DNA of 64,000 bases from Pseudoduganella violacea (lineage in GTDB: Bacteria > Pseudomonadota > Gammaproteobacteria > Burkholderiales > Burkholderiaceae_D), in contig NZ_JACHXD010000014.1 in assembly GCF_014191875.1 (NCBI RefSeq), positions 1 through 64,000 of the forward strand. Direction: 5' to 3'. Numbering within the stretch: position 1 is the first letter of the stretch; every line of letters starts with the position of its first letter. This document shows positions 6,717 through 16,496 of the stretch, one piece after another. The notes beneath the pieces were generated by a model that saw only the letters and a list, made by a program, of their open reading frames with translations, was not told where the DNA came from and ran no database searches. A program made the translations under genes and the position numbers.

Positions 6717-8654
6717 ATGCGCTTAATCCACCGTGCCGCGCGACTGACTGCGCTGGCCTTGTTGTTGCAGTGTGCATTTGCCCCAATCAGTTCCCAGGCC
6801 GCCTCCGTGGCGCGTTCCGTTCAAAAGACTCCCAAGAAGTACAGCATCGAGCAGTTCATGGCGACGACTTCCATTTCGGGCGCAAGCTTCAGCCACGACG
6901 AGAAGAACATCCTTTTCAGCAGCAACGAGAGCGGTATTTTCAACGTCTATTCGATCCCCGTGGGCGGCGGCAAGCCGGTGGCGCTGACCAAATCCACCGT
7001 GGACAGCCACTACGCGGTGAGCTACTTCCGCCATGACGACCGCGTCCTGTTCACGCGCGACAAGGGCGGCGATGAACAGAACCACCTGTATGTGCGCGAA
7101 CTGGATGGCACGGAAAAAGACCTGACGCCGGGCGAGAAGCTGAAAGCGGCCTTCGCCGGCTGGTCGCAAGATGGCAATGCCTTCTATGTGCAGACCAATG
7201 AGCGCGATCCCAAATACTTCGACCTGTACCGCTACGACGCGAAGACGTATGAACGCAGCCTGCTTTACAAGACCGAGAGCAGCCTGCGGCCCGTGGATGT
7301 GAGCCGCGACGGCAAATGGATAGCGCTGGACAAGCCGAATACCACGGCCGACAGCGATATCTATCTGTATAACGTCGCCAGCCAGGAGACGAAACACATC
7401 ACGCCGCACCAGGGCACGGCCAGCTATAACACCGCGACCTTCGATCCGGCGTCGAGCAAGCTGTTTTTCACCTCCAACGATGGCGGCGAATTTACTTCGC
7501 TGCGTACCTATGACCTGGCCAGCGGCAAGGTAAGCGAGCATGAGAAAGCACGCTGGGACGTGATGGGAACCGACTTCTCGCACAATGGCCGCTTCCGTAT
7601 CACGCCCATTAATCACGATGGCACCATCGTACTGCGCATTGTCGAAGGGGGACAGGAAAAGCCGCTGCCTCTGCCCAAGCTGGAGGGCGGCGAAATGCGC
7701 GGCGCCACCTTCTCGGACAGCGGCAATCTGCTGGCCTTCTACGTGAATGGCGACCGCTCGCCCAGCAATCTCTTCGTCTACGACCTGCGCGCGAAAAAGC
7801 TGAACCAGCTGACGCGAAGCCTGAACAAGGAAATCGACGCCGCCGACCTAGTGGAGGCGGAAGTGGTGCGCTTCAAGTCCTTCGACGGCGTGGAAATTCC
7901 ATCGATCTTCCTCAAACCGAAGGGCGCTTCATTGACGAACAGGGTGCCGGCCGTGGTGTTCGTGCATGGTGGTCCCGGCGGACAGACGCGGCGCGGCTAC
8001 AACCCGCTATTCCAGTATCTGGCCAATAACGGCTATGCGGTTCTCGGCATTAACAACCGGGGCAGCAGCGGTTACGGCAAGACCTTCTACACCGCCGACG
8101 ACGGCAAGCATGGCCGCGAACCGCTGTGGGATTGCGTGGAGGCGAAAACCTATCTGGCCAGCCTTGGCTATATCGATCCGGACCGCATCGGCATCATGGG
8201 CGGCAGCTACGGTGGCTATATGACGCTGGCGGCGCTCGCCTTCCGCCCCGAGGCCTTCAAGGTCGGCATCGATATTTTCGGCGTCAGCAACTGGGTGCGC
8301 ACGCTGGAATCGATTCCGCCTTACTGGGAGGCGCAGCGCAAAGCCCTGTATGCGGAAATCGGTGATCCGGTGAAGGACAAGGAGTTCCTGATCGAGACCT
8401 CGCCGCTGTTCCACGCCAAGCATATCCGCAAGCCGCTGATGGTCATTCAGGGCAAGAACGATCCGCGCGTGATCAAGCCGGAGAGCGACGAGATTGTGGA
8501 AGCGGTGAAGAAGAACCAGGTGCCGGTCGAATACGTGGTCTTCGATGACGAAGGCCATGGCTTCAGCAAGAAGAAGAACCAGATCGAGGCGAACGGAAAA
8601 ATGGTCGAATTCCTCGACAAATACCTGAAGCCGGGACTGCCGCAGGCGAAGTAA
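6717..8654 (+). CDS. S9-family peptidase (prolyl oligopeptidase / acylaminoacyl-peptidase type), secreted
   Basis: 645 residues from ATG 6717 behind AGGAG. The N-terminus is a signal peptide (RLIHRAARL-TALALLLQ...). The first 380 residues form a beta-propeller with WD-like blades. The C-terminal alpha/beta-hydrolase holds G-G-S-Y-G-G-Y-M (nucleophile Ser), the Asp in GKNDPRV and the His in DEGHGF. All three catalytic residues are intact. The family cuts oligopeptides after proline or removes acylated N-terminal residues, probably in the periplasm here. A canonical terminator follows at once, so it is a single-gene unit. Confidence 0.92.
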   Translation: MRLIHRAARLTALALLLQCAFAPISSQAASVARSVQKTPKKYSIEQFMATTSISGASFSHDEKNILFSSNESGIFNVYSIPVGGGKPVALTKSTVDSHYAVSYFRHDDRVLFTRDKGGDEQNHLYVRELDGTEKDLTPGEKLKAAFAGWSQDGNAFYVQTNERDPKYFDLYRYDAKTYERSLLYKTESSLRPVDVSRDGKWIALDKPNTTADSDIYLYNVASQETKHITPHQGTASYNTATFDPASSKLFFTSNDGGEFTSLRTYDLASGKVSEHEKARWDVMGTDFSHNGRFRITPINHDGTIVLRIVEGGQEKPLPLPKLEGGEMRGATFSDSGNLLAFYVNGDRSPSNLFVYDLRAKKLNQLTRSLNKEIDAADLVEAEVVRFKSFDGVEIPSIFLKPKGASLTNRVPAVVFVHGGPGGQTRRGYNPLFQYLANNGYAVLGINNRGSSGYGKTFYTADDGKHGREPLWDCVEAKTYLASLGYIDPDRIGIMGGSYGGYMTLAALAFRPEAFKVGIDIFGVSNWVRTLESIPPYWEAQRKALYAEIGDPVKDKEFLIETSPLFHAKHIRKPLMVIQGKNDPRVIKPESDEIVEAVKKNQVPVEYVVFDDEGHGFSKKKNQIEANGKMVEFLDKYLKPGLPQAK

Positions 8655-8660
8655 ACGGCA

Positions 8661-8687
8661 AAGGGCCATCCAGCGATGGCCCTTTTT
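8661..8687 (+). terminator. rho-independent terminator after the S9 peptidase
   Basis: GGGCCATC-CAGC-GATGGCCC followed by TTTTT, beginning six bases after the stop codon. The 8-bp perfect stem with a tetraloop and T run is a classic intrinsic terminator. Confidence 0.9.
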
Positions 8688-8707
8688 ACATGCCGCGCCG
8701 GTTTGGC

Positions 8708-9343
8708 TTAGCGGCGGTGCGGATTGTCGGGGCGGCGGTCGTGGCGGTTTGGCACGCCGTCGCCATCGCGGTCGCGGTCGCGGCGGTTGGGAATGCCGTC
8801 GTTGTCGCGGTCACGGTCGTAGCGGTTGGGGATGCCGTCATGGTCGCTGTCGCGCCAGCCATCGCGTCCATGTCCGCGGCCGTGGTTATGGTCGCTCCAG
8901 TGGCCGCCGTTGTGCGGGCGCCGGCCGCCGTCGATCCAGACCTGGGTATTGCCGCGATAGTCCCAGTAGCCGGGCGCCGGTTCATAGCGCGGCGGCGGCG
9001 GGGGCAGGGCGACGTAACTGCGGCCGCTGATGCGGTTCGTAACCCAGCCGCCACGGTCCAGGCGCCAGCCGGAGCCGGTGTGAATCCAGACCGGCTGCTG
9101 ATAGTACATGCCGTAGCGTTCCGTTTCCCAGCGGCCGGGCAACCATACGTGGCGGTAGCCGTCCCAGTTCCAGTAGCCGGGCGCCCAGATATAGCCGGAG
9201 CGCGGCGGCGGCATCGTTTCCAGTCGCATCGGTGGCGGCGCGTTGCCGACAACAATGCTGACGTCGACCTGCGCCATCGCGGCGGGCGCCATTGCGGCCG
9301 AGCCGAGAAGCAGGGCGGCGGCGATAAATGTCGGCTTGATCAT
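8708..9343 (-). CDS. secreted YXWGXW-type protein with calcium-binding-like C-terminal repeats
   Basis: 211 residues with a clear signal peptide ending near AMAPAAMAQ (about residue 24). The middle carries W-A-P-G-Y-W-N-W-D-G-Y and V-W-L-P-G-R-W-type repeats of the YXWGXW family, common in betaproteobacterial secreted proteins of unknown role. The last 50 residues are three tandem D-x-D-x-D-G-[IV]-P-N-x-x-D units, the thrombospondin type-3 calcium-binding pattern, after a Gly/His-rich linker. The combination suggests an envelope protein that binds divalent metal. It starts at ATG 9343. Confidence 0.8.
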   Translation of the reverse strand: MIKPTFIAAALLLGSAAMAPAAMAQVDVSIVVGNAPPPMRLETMPPPRSGYIWAPGYWNWDGYRHVWLPGRWETERYGMYYQQPVWIHTGSGWRLDRGGWVTNRISGRSYVALPPPPPRYEPAPGYWDYRGNTQVWIDGGRRPHNGGHWSDHNHGRGHGRDGWRDSDHDGIPNRYDRDRDNDGIPNRRDRDRDGDGVPNRHDRRPDNPHRR

Positions 9344-9478
9344 GATTCACTCTCCAGTTGCTAGTGCGCTGAATTCACTATATCAAGCGCCAGTGGCGGA
9401 GGGTAAATCTGATGCAGTTTTTTACAAATGACCAGAGTTTGCTACAGAGTTTTGCTGCATTGCCGCATGTGGCCGCGT

Positions 9479-9724
9479 TCAGATCGTGCTTTGGCTCAGC
9501 GGCTTGCGTTCATCTTGCAGCAATTGCTTCTTTTGCTCGGCATTCGGGCGCTTGGCGCTGACCACGACAACTTGCATATCGGGCGCCACGCTGGCTACCT
9601 GGGCTGGCAGGCTGCGCGCCGGAGCGCCTGCAACCACGGGCTTTGCATCGAAAACGTAGGTGGCGGCGCAGGCCAGGCCGAGGGCGATGACGAAGATCGC
9701 TTCAAAGTTTTTCAGCGTATTCAT
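9479..9724 (-). CDS. small single-pass membrane or exported protein
   Basis: 81 residues with one N-terminal hydrophobic segment (about 10-25, FVIALGLACAATYVF), then a flexible region and a Lys/Gln-rich tail. It starts at ATG 9724 with a GGGAGAAG-type ribosome-binding site upstream. No family is recognised. It may be an uncleaved membrane-anchored small protein. Confidence 0.55.
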   Translation of the reverse strand: MNTLKNFEAIFVIALGLACAATYVFDAKPVVAGAPARSLPAQVASVAPDMQVVVVSAKRPNAEQKKQLLQDERKPLSQSTI

Positions 9725-9920
9725 TTGATTGCTTCTCCCTTGTGAGTAGTTTTGCTATGTGCTCACTGTACCCAAACCCAGGGATGGCCGCCACGCGCAT
9801 GCGACGAGCTGTGGTTTTTGCGGTGCGAGATGCAAAAAGACAGCGACGAATGATGCCGCTTTCGCCACATTTGCCCATCCCCCGGCTAAGGCTTGCCGAG
9901 TACATTGTCGCGGGGGCGCC

Positions 9921-12900
9921 ATGCCACGTTTCTTCACACTTTTACGCCAGGCCTTGAACTGGCCGGGCCATGCCGGCCGCATATGGCGCCGGCGCGCCAA
10001 TTTGCGCGCGGGGCGGCGCCAGGTTGGGAGTCCGGCGCGGCGCGCAATGAAAGCGGCGCCGGCCGGGAGCTGGGGCTGGTGGACGGCAGGGGCGCTGCTG
10101 CTGGTCCTGGGCGGGGCGGCGTTGCTGGTCTGGCATGCGCGCCGGCTGGGCGAGTCCAGCGTGAGCACGGCCGGCGCGGCGGCACAGCAGCAGGCGGCAA
10201 ATATCTATCAAACGGTGTTGCCCGGGGCGCGCTTCAATGTGCCGTCGGTGGCGGGTATTTTTATCGAATTGCAAGCGAATGGAGCGCTGCTGATGGTTTC
10301 GGGCTTGCGCGCGGGGCCGGCGCAGCGCGTGGACCTGTGCCATCAGATGCGCGATGCGCAGAGCGGACGGTTGCTGCCTTTGCGGATCGGCTACCGCTTT
10401 GCCGATGTCGCGCGCTGGGTGGGGCGCGGCCGGGACGATGGCGTGCCGCTGGCGCTGCGCAATGTGCTGCTGGTGTCGGACGAGGCTTCGGACGCGATGC
10501 CCGAGGTGCAGCTTAGCGGTACGGCGCGCGCCGACTTCGCCGATCCGCTGGGCGAGCCGCTGAAACTGAGTTGGCGCGCCAGGCAAGGCGCGGCGCGCTG
10601 GCTCAGCGACGCAAGCTTGGGCCAGCCGGCTGAAGGCGTCAGCGGCGAGGTGGGGCTGCGTCAGCAGGGCTGGCTGGTCTGGGGCGCGCAGGCCTTGCGC
10701 GTCGAGCGGCGCGTCAGCGGCGCTTGTCCGCAGGCAGGGGAGCTGGTGGTGCAGTTGTTCCGGGCTGCCGACGGCGCGGACAGCGGGGCCGCTGCGCCTG
10801 CCGCCGCCAAAGCCTTGGTCGTGGCTTTCCCGGCGCGCGGCAAGGCGGTCAGCGCATGGCTGCCAGCCGGCGACTATGCGATTCCCGGCACGGCACGGCC
10901 CGCGCTGGAAGATGAAACCCTGTTCGACGCCTTGTTGGCCCGGGGGCTGGTGCGTCTGGACGCCGACGGCGGGATTGACGCCGTGCCGCGCGACCTGGCG
11001 CTGTGGCGCGCAGCGCCCGATTCCGCGCGCGCGGCCGATCTGGCGCGTTGGCGGCAGGTGCAGCTCGACGAGGAGGGCCGCAGTCTGCTCAAGCGCCTCT
11101 ACCGCCAGGCCGATGGCGTCTACGTGCGCCAGCAGATCGATATTTTCAATAGCGAGCGGCGCTTGCTGGCCTGGCGCGTTCCAGACGAGGGCGCGGCCGA
11201 TGGCGGGCCGGAATGGCGCGCCTCGGCGGGTGGCAGCCCTTTGCCGGCGGGCGAGGCGATGCCGCCTTTGGTTGCGCGCCTGTTTGCCGATCTGCCGCAG
11301 GGTTGGGCGCCGTGGTCGCGCGTGCTGCAATGGCCGGCGGCGCTGGTGCGCCAGCCGCTGCGGCTGACCTTGGACTTGCCCAGCCCCGCGGGTGGCGGCG
11401 AGCGCCTGCGGTTGATGCTGCTGGGCCGGGCCAGCGCCGCTAGCGGCGCTGCTTTGCGCGCCGATCCTGCTTGCAATGGCCGCGCATGCAGCCGCCCGGA
11501 CGACGCGCAAATCCTGACGCTGACGCTGCAAGCCGGCGCGCGCAGCGTGGCGCTGGACGTGCAGCCGCTTCTCCCTGCCACCAGCGTCGATCAACAATAT
11601 CGCCATCTGCGGGTGAGCGGCGGCCGCATGGTCTGGCAGCGCCTGCCCGATCCGGTGCGCGTGGCGGCGGGGAAGGCAGCGCCGGCTGCGGCCGTGGGAG
11701 CGAATCCCGGCGCTGCCGCGTTCAATAAGGGGCAGGGCGCGGCCATCGCCGCCGTCCGGCTGCAAGACCGCAACGGCACGCTGCTGTGGGCCGACGGCGC
11801 ATCCACCTCCGCCGCCAGGGACGCCGGGCTGGCGACCATGCTGGGACTGGCGCCGGGCCATGCCAGCAGTATCGCCGGCATGCTGGCGCGCCTGCCGCAG
11901 GGCGGCGAAGCGCGTCTGACGCTCGATCTGCCTTTGCAGGCTTTGAGCCAGCGCATCCTCGATTGCGCCGGCATGCGCCATGGACGCTGGGACGGCGCCG
12001 CATGCAGCGCAACACGCGAAACTCCGGCGGGCCGCCGCGCCGGTCTGGTGATTCTTGATGCTGAAAACGGCGATATCCTGGCCGCCGCCGGCGCGGGTAC
12101 GGGAGAAGCGAATGGCGCCAACTGGGCCGAAATCCGCGATTTCGACCGTGCCAATCCGGCCCGCAGCCCCTTGCGTCTGCCCGCCTTGCAGCACGACGGC
12201 GGCGCGCACCAGAGTCCCGGCTCGACCTTCAAGGTGGTGACGGCCCTTGGCCTGGAAATGGCCGCGCGCAAGGATGCGCAGATGGACGCGATGCTAGGCG
12301 GGCTGTCGCTGGCGGCGCTGAACGGCGTGGCGCGCCAGCGTGGTTTTGCCTTTGAAACCAGTGCCGCCAGCTACCCCGCCGCCGCCGCTTCGGCGCACCA
12401 GGCCCGCGTCACCAACTATCGCGAGCAAGGGCTGGACCGGCGTGCCCAGGAAGGCAAACTGGGATTGGCGCAGGCCATGACGTACAGCCTGAATACCTGG
12501 TTCGCCTGGTCGGCTGAATTGAGTGACCGCAGCCTGTTCGGTCGCGCCGAGGGCGGCGCGCCGGATTTGCAGGCACTGGAGCCGGGGGCGCTGGATGGCG
12601 TGCGTCCCATTGTCGCGGCGGCGCGCCTGCTTGGCTTCGAACAGCCGCTGCGCCTGGATGGTGGACTGCTGCCGCCGGATTTCAACTGGCAGGCGTATGA
12701 TGCCTTACAGTCCACGCCTGCGCATATGGACCCGATCCACACCCGGCACGAGCTGCGCCAGATGGCCATCGGCCTGCGCATGCAGGCCACGCCGCTGCAA
12801 ATGGCGCTCGCTTCCGCCGCAGTGGGCCAGGGCCGCGTCGTCGTCCCGCGCCTGCTGCTGCAGCTGGACGGCAAGGAGGCGCGCAACGAGGCTGGCGCGC

Positions 12901-13232
12901 GCCTGGAGATGCGGCTGGACCGCATCCGCGCCGGCATGAAGGGCGTGGTGGAGCGCGGCACGGCCGCCTCGGCGTTTGGCGGCGCCGCGCTGGCCGCGCT
13001 GAAGCCTGGACTGTATGGCAAAACCGGCACCGCGCCGGTCACGGACCAGGAAGGGACGGTGTGGTTTACGGGATGGCTGGAGCCGGGCAGCCTGCCGAAA
13101 CAGCAGCGTCGGCTGGCGTTTGCCGTCTTCATCAGCCATTCGCCGGGCAGCGGCGGCGAGCATGCGGCGCCGGTGCTGGCCGCCATCCTGGCCAGCCTGG
13201 CGAACCAGAACGTGGAAAAGAGGGGGAAATAA
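9921..13232 (+). CDS. very large class B penicillin-binding protein (transpeptidase)
   Basis: 1103 residues from ATG 9921; a frame extension back to 9759 lacks family character. One transmembrane helix lies near residues 52-70, followed by about 600 periplasmic residues that match no known PBP dimerisation domain. A C-terminal transpeptidase domain follows with all three active-site motifs: S-T-F-K at Ser768, S-L-N at 856-858 and K-T-G-T at 1034-1037. Ordinary PBP2/FtsI proteins are 550-650 residues, so the N-terminal domain is about twice the usual size. The enzyme should cross-link peptidoglycan in the periplasm. Its likely partner is the SEDS protein encoded at 28541-31102 on the other arm. 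It opens the + strand arm of the signalling locus. Confidence 0.85.
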   Translation: MPRFFTLLRQALNWPGHAGRIWRRRANLRAGRRQVGSPARRAMKAAPAGSWGWWTAGALLLVLGGAALLVWHARRLGESSVSTAGAAAQQQAANIYQTVLPGARFNVPSVAGIFIELQANGALLMVSGLRAGPAQRVDLCHQMRDAQSGRLLPLRIGYRFADVARWVGRGRDDGVPLALRNVLLVSDEASDAMPEVQLSGTARADFADPLGEPLKLSWRARQGAARWLSDASLGQPAEGVSGEVGLRQQGWLVWGAQALRVERRVSGACPQAGELVVQLFRAADGADSGAAAPAAAKALVVAFPARGKAVSAWLPAGDYAIPGTARPALEDETLFDALLARGLVRLDADGGIDAVPRDLALWRAAPDSARAADLARWRQVQLDEEGRSLLKRLYRQADGVYVRQQIDIFNSERRLLAWRVPDEGAADGGPEWRASAGGSPLPAGEAMPPLVARLFADLPQGWAPWSRVLQWPAALVRQPLRLTLDLPSPAGGGERLRLMLLGRASAASGAALRADPACNGRACSRPDDAQILTLTLQAGARSVALDVQPLLPATSVDQQYRHLRVSGGRMVWQRLPDPVRVAAGKAAPAAAVGANPGAAAFNKGQGAAIAAVRLQDRNGTLLWADGASTSAARDAGLATMLGLAPGHASSIAGMLARLPQGGEARLTLDLPLQALSQRILDCAGMRHGRWDGAACSATRETPAGRRAGLVILDAENGDILAAAGAGTGEANGANWAEIRDFDRANPARSPLRLPALQHDGGAHQSPGSTFKVVTALGLEMAARKDAQMDAMLGGLSLAALNGVARQRGFAFETSAASYPAAAASAHQARVTNYREQGLDRRAQEGKLGLAQAMTYSLNTWFAWSAELSDRSLFGRAEGGAPDLQALEPGALDGVRPIVAAARLLGFEQPLRLDGGLLPPDFNWQAYDALQSTPAHMDPIHTRHELRQMAIGLRMQATPLQMALASAAVGQGRVVVPRLLLQLDGKEARNEAGARLEMRLDRIRAGMKGVVERGTAASAFGGAALAALKPGLYGKTGTAPVTDQEGTVWFTGWLEPGSLPKQQRRLAFAVFISHSPGSGGEHAAPVLAAILASLANQNVEKRGK

Positions 13233-13345
13233 GCCTGTGCCGCGCCGAATGATATGGCCTGCTCTGTGCCATGCTATGCAAACGACCATTGGCAGCCATG
13301 CGATTGTCCATGGACCGATGATGGTATTTTTATCAACAGGATAGT

Positions 13346-14668
13346 ATGCGGCTGCCAGGAACCCGGTATCAGGAGCATGGCTGGGAACAGGTGCGCAAGC
13401 TGTTGGGGCATTGCTCGCTGCAAGCCTTCCAGCACTGCGAGATGCACCATTTGCTCGATCGCGCGCAGGAGGCTGCGCTGTTGGACTGGTACATCGATGC
13501 GATGGCCGTCCTGCTGCGCCGTGCCGCCCGCAGCGCGCGCGGCGAGGTGGCCGGCAACAGCTATGGCGACAGCGTGGCCGAGCTGTCATTAAGCCTGCTG
13601 TATGAATTGCAGGTCCAGCCCGCGTTCTGGAGCGCCTTCGCCGCCGCCGTGGCGTCCGAGCATGCGCGCGTGCCGGCTTTCTGGACCGGTACGGCGGGCG
13701 ACGCCATGCTGCGCAAAAAGGTCAACGATATGTTCGCCACCCTGCGCGACAAGGTAGACGCCGACAATTACCAGGTTGCCACCGGCCGTTCCTGCTCGCC
13801 CAACAAGATTTATACCTACCGTATGCTAGATACCGCCTTCGGTGAGATCGAGCGTCTGTTCGCCAACTGGGCGCAGAATGCCGGGCAGGTCGGCGCGATT
13901 CTGGGGCGCGTGAGTGACGGCATTCCGATCGAAGTGCGGCAGATGCGCGGCATCGGTGGCTGCCGGCCCGAATGGCTGATACGCTGGAGTGAAACGCTGG
14001 AGCGCTTCACTGGCGCGCCCGGGCCGCTGCATACCAAGTCCAAACGCTTCGCCAGCCTGAAAAACAATCCGGAGAAGATCGGCGCCATGCTGGCCGAAAT
14101 AGGCGACTACGCGGAGCTGTCGTCGAACCAGGACACGGCCGCCTGGGCCAGCGACGCGGAGGAAGCCGCGCTATGGCTGGAGGATTACTGGCGCGTGGTG
14201 GCTGAATCGCAGGCGCAGGGCGCGTTTGCGGAGCCCGACCGTTTGCTGGTGGTCGAGCATGACGATGATGAGGAGCGGGAGGGCGCGCCGGAGGAGGATG
14301 CGGACGAGGATGCCGCGCCCGACCCGGAACTGACGCAGGCCGTGCGCGCCGCCTGGGAAGCCGCCGCCGCCGCGCTTTCCCTGCCCCTCCGCTATATGGA
14401 ATTGGCGGGCGCCGCGCAGGATCGCGGCAGTCCCTTGAACCGGCTGCTCGAAGGCGCAAGCCTGCCGGTGCGCCTGGCGGTGTATCAGAAGCTGCTGGGC
14501 GCTGCCGACGACAGCTATCCGGACGAATGGCTCGACCCGGCAACCGGCGAGCTGCCCACTTTAGGCCAGTTGGCCACCCTGGACCAGGTTTCGGTCCCCA
14601 CGCTGCGCAAGCGGCGCAATGAAGCGATAGACCGGCTGTACGCGGCGCAAGGCGCCCTGCAGCCATGA
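13346..14668 (+). CDS. hypothetical protein of the kinase/PBP locus
   Basis: 440 residues, starting at ATG 13346 after AGGA. No signal peptide or membrane segment is seen, so it should be cytoplasmic. The N-terminal 290 residues are helical. An acidic stretch of Asp and Glu lies near residues 305-330. The C-terminal 45 residues (LGQLATLDQVSVPTLRKR...) resemble a helix-turn-helix of the sigma-region-4 type, but this is weak. The stop overlaps the next start (ATGA), so the two are translationally coupled. I recognise no family. Confidence 0.65.
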   Translation: MRLPGTRYQEHGWEQVRKLLGHCSLQAFQHCEMHHLLDRAQEAALLDWYIDAMAVLLRRAARSARGEVAGNSYGDSVAELSLSLLYELQVQPAFWSAFAAAVASEHARVPAFWTGTAGDAMLRKKVNDMFATLRDKVDADNYQVATGRSCSPNKIYTYRMLDTAFGEIERLFANWAQNAGQVGAILGRVSDGIPIEVRQMRGIGGCRPEWLIRWSETLERFTGAPGPLHTKSKRFASLKNNPEKIGAMLAEIGDYAELSSNQDTAAWASDAEEAALWLEDYWRVVAESQAQGAFAEPDRLLVVEHDDDEEREGAPEEDADEDAAPDPELTQAVRAAWEAAAAALSLPLRYMELAGAAQDRGSPLNRLLEGASLPVRLAVYQKLLGAADDSYPDEWLDPATGELPTLGQLATLDQVSVPTLRKRRNEAIDRLYAAQGALQP

Positions 14669-15261
14669 AGGAGAAGCAATTGGACACGAAATCGCCGGAC
14701 CAAAAACTGCAGGAACGCCTGATGCTGGCGCGCACCGCCCCGGATGACCGGCTGCTGCTGGCCGACGCGGTGCTGCTGGCCGCGCTGGATGGCAGCCGGC
14801 CGCTGTCGCCGGGCGAACTGGCGGCCTTGCAGGCATCGCCGCTGACGCTGCGCCGCTTCCGCCATCTGGCGCTGGAGCGGCGCGCGTGCAGCGCCGGCCC
14901 GGTGGCCGCCAACGATCCGGTATGGAGCCGCAGCCACGGCATGCTGCGCGCCGCCGCCACTGCCGCCGCGCTCGACGAACTGGTGACGGACGACGGCTGC
15001 TGGTCGCTGCATTTTCTGGCGCAGGGAGCGGGCTGGCAGGTGATCCTGAAACTGCATGCCGACGCGCCTTTTGCATCGCGCGTGATGCGCGAATTGCCGC
15101 TGCTGCGCGTGAGCGATGGCGGCGGCGCGGTGCTGTTGCAGGGCCGGCTGGATACGGACGGCGAGTGCGAGCGCGCCTGGCCCCATGCCGACGCGCCGGC
15201 CGAACACTTCCAGCGTTATGGCGCGGTCTTTGCCATCGAAGCGGTGGAACCTGCGCTATGA
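14665..15261 (+). CDS. hypothetical protein of the kinase/PBP locus
   Basis: 198 residues, starting in an ATGA overlap with the gene before and ending in another ATGA overlap with the gene after. The first 75 residues are a helical Leu/Asp-rich region reminiscent of anti-sigma N-termini (ADAVLLAALDGS...L-T-L-R-R-F). The second half is beta-rich (WQVILKLHADAPF, VLLQGRL). It has no membrane segment. The tight coupling implies fixed stoichiometry with its neighbours. Function unknown. Confidence 0.65.
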   Translation: MKEKQLDTKSPDQKLQERLMLARTAPDDRLLLADAVLLAALDGSRPLSPGELAALQASPLTLRRFRHLALERRACSAGPVAANDPVWSRSHGMLRAAATAAALDELVTDDGCWSLHFLAQGAGWQVILKLHADAPFASRVMRELPLLRVSDGGGAVLLQGRLDTDGECERAWPHADAPAEHFQRYGAVFAIEAVEPAL

Positions 15262-16496
15262 GCCTGTTCCAGCGCCTGCGGCGCGGCCTTGCCGCCCACG
15301 ATGACCAGGCAGCGTCCGCGCGGCTGGGCAAGGACGTGCTGGCCATGCGCCTGGCTGGTGGCAGCATCGTGCCGCCGGACTGTACCGCCGTGATCCTCGG
15401 CGAGAGCGGGCAGGCGCGCCGCTTGCCCGAGTTTCGCGCCGGCGGCGCGGCGCAGCGCTTGGTCTGCGGCGAGAAGGAAAGCGCATGGTGTTTTCATCCC
15501 GGCCCTTACAGCGTGGATCTGGCGCCTTTCGCGCTGGCGCCGGAGTTGGGCCTGCGCCTAGGTTTTGTGGTGGATGCGCCCGACCCGCGCGTGAGCCAGC
15601 AGCGTTTCGACCTTTTCCTGTCCAGCGAAGGCGGGCAGGGCGAGGCCTTGAGCGTGCAGGCTTTCGCCGCCGCCGTGCAAGACAGCCTGCGCCTGGCGCT
15701 GGCCCAGGGCCGGCTGGAACTGCCGCCTTGCACCTCGGCGGAGGAATGGACGGCTTTCCGCGCCGGCCTGAATGAATTGCTGTACATCCGCTTCGGCATC
15801 ACGGTCGAGGACTGCATGCCGGTCGATCTGGGCGACGGCATCGACTTTGCCGCGATCCTGCGCGCGCGCGCAAGCGCCGACGCGGCGCCAAGGCCGGAGC
15901 CGCAGCCAGAGCCGCAGCCGGAGCCGGTTCGCCAGGAGCCAGCCACCGCTGCCGGTCCGGCATCGGCCGCTTTGCCGGCGTCCAGCGTGACGAGCGCCGT
16001 CTCAGCCTCGATTCCGGCGCCGCGCGCGCCCGCCGAGGCGCCCTGCGCGGGCGACGATGCGGCCGCGCTGCGCCGCCTCTTCCTGGAACTGCCCGCCTTG
16101 AGCGGCGGCCTGCGCATGCTCGACCTGCCCCAAGGCCAGGGCTTGTTCCTGGTGCATCAAGGCCTGCTGCAAAGACTGGCCCTGCTGGCGCTGGACGTCA
16201 ACACCATGCCGGCATTGGCCATGGCCGCGCCCGGCCAGCATTTGCCCGCGGCGCGCCAGCGCCGCCGCAGCGGCGGCACGCTGCAGGCGGTGACGGCGTT
16301 GGACGAAGCCTGGGGCTTGCTGGCGCGCCTGAAACTGGCCGCCGCCGACGCCATGCCCACCCTGCTGGACGATGCCGACCGCATCCTCGCCAATATGGAG
16401 TTGAGCCTGGAGCAGCGCCGCGCCGCGCAGGATGGGCCGGAAGCGCCGGGCGCCGCCCGCATCTACGAATTGCCGCGTATCGAGCCTTCGCTATGA
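15258..16496 (+). CDS. hypothetical protein with Pro-rich linker
   Basis: 412 residues from ATG 15258, the ATG of an ATGA overlap. There are two folded-looking parts. Residues 1-205 are beta-rich and end in an ELLYIRFGITVEDCMPVDLGD segment. Residues 265-400 are helical. A Pro-Glu repeat (PEPQPEPQPEP) and an Ala/Ser-rich linker separate them. There is no signal peptide or transmembrane helix. It resembles no family I can name. Its stop overlaps the next start by ATGA. Confidence 0.65.
   Translation: MSLFQRLRRGLAAHDDQAASARLGKDVLAMRLAGGSIVPPDCTAVILGESGQARRLPEFRAGGAAQRLVCGEKESAWCFHPGPYSVDLAPFALAPELGLRLGFVVDAPDPRVSQQRFDLFLSSEGGQGEALSVQAFAAAVQDSLRLALAQGRLELPPCTSAEEWTAFRAGLNELLYIRFGITVEDCMPVDLGDGIDFAAILRARASADAAPRPEPQPEPQPEPVRQEPATAAGPASAALPASSVTSAVSASIPAPRAPAEAPCAGDDAAALRRLFLELPALSGGLRMLDLPQGQGLFLVHQGLLQRLALLALDVNTMPALAMAAPGQHLPAARQRRRSGGTLQAVTALDEAWGLLARLKLAAADAMPTLLDDADRILANMELSLEQRRAAQDGPEAPGAARIYELPRIEPSL

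Noticed and set aside
9942..12209. Very long open frame on the - strand opposite the PBP gene
   Set aside because: GC-rich codons leave few stops on the opposite strand. The translation is low in structure, rich in Arg, Gln and His, and the + strand frame carries all the PBP motifs.
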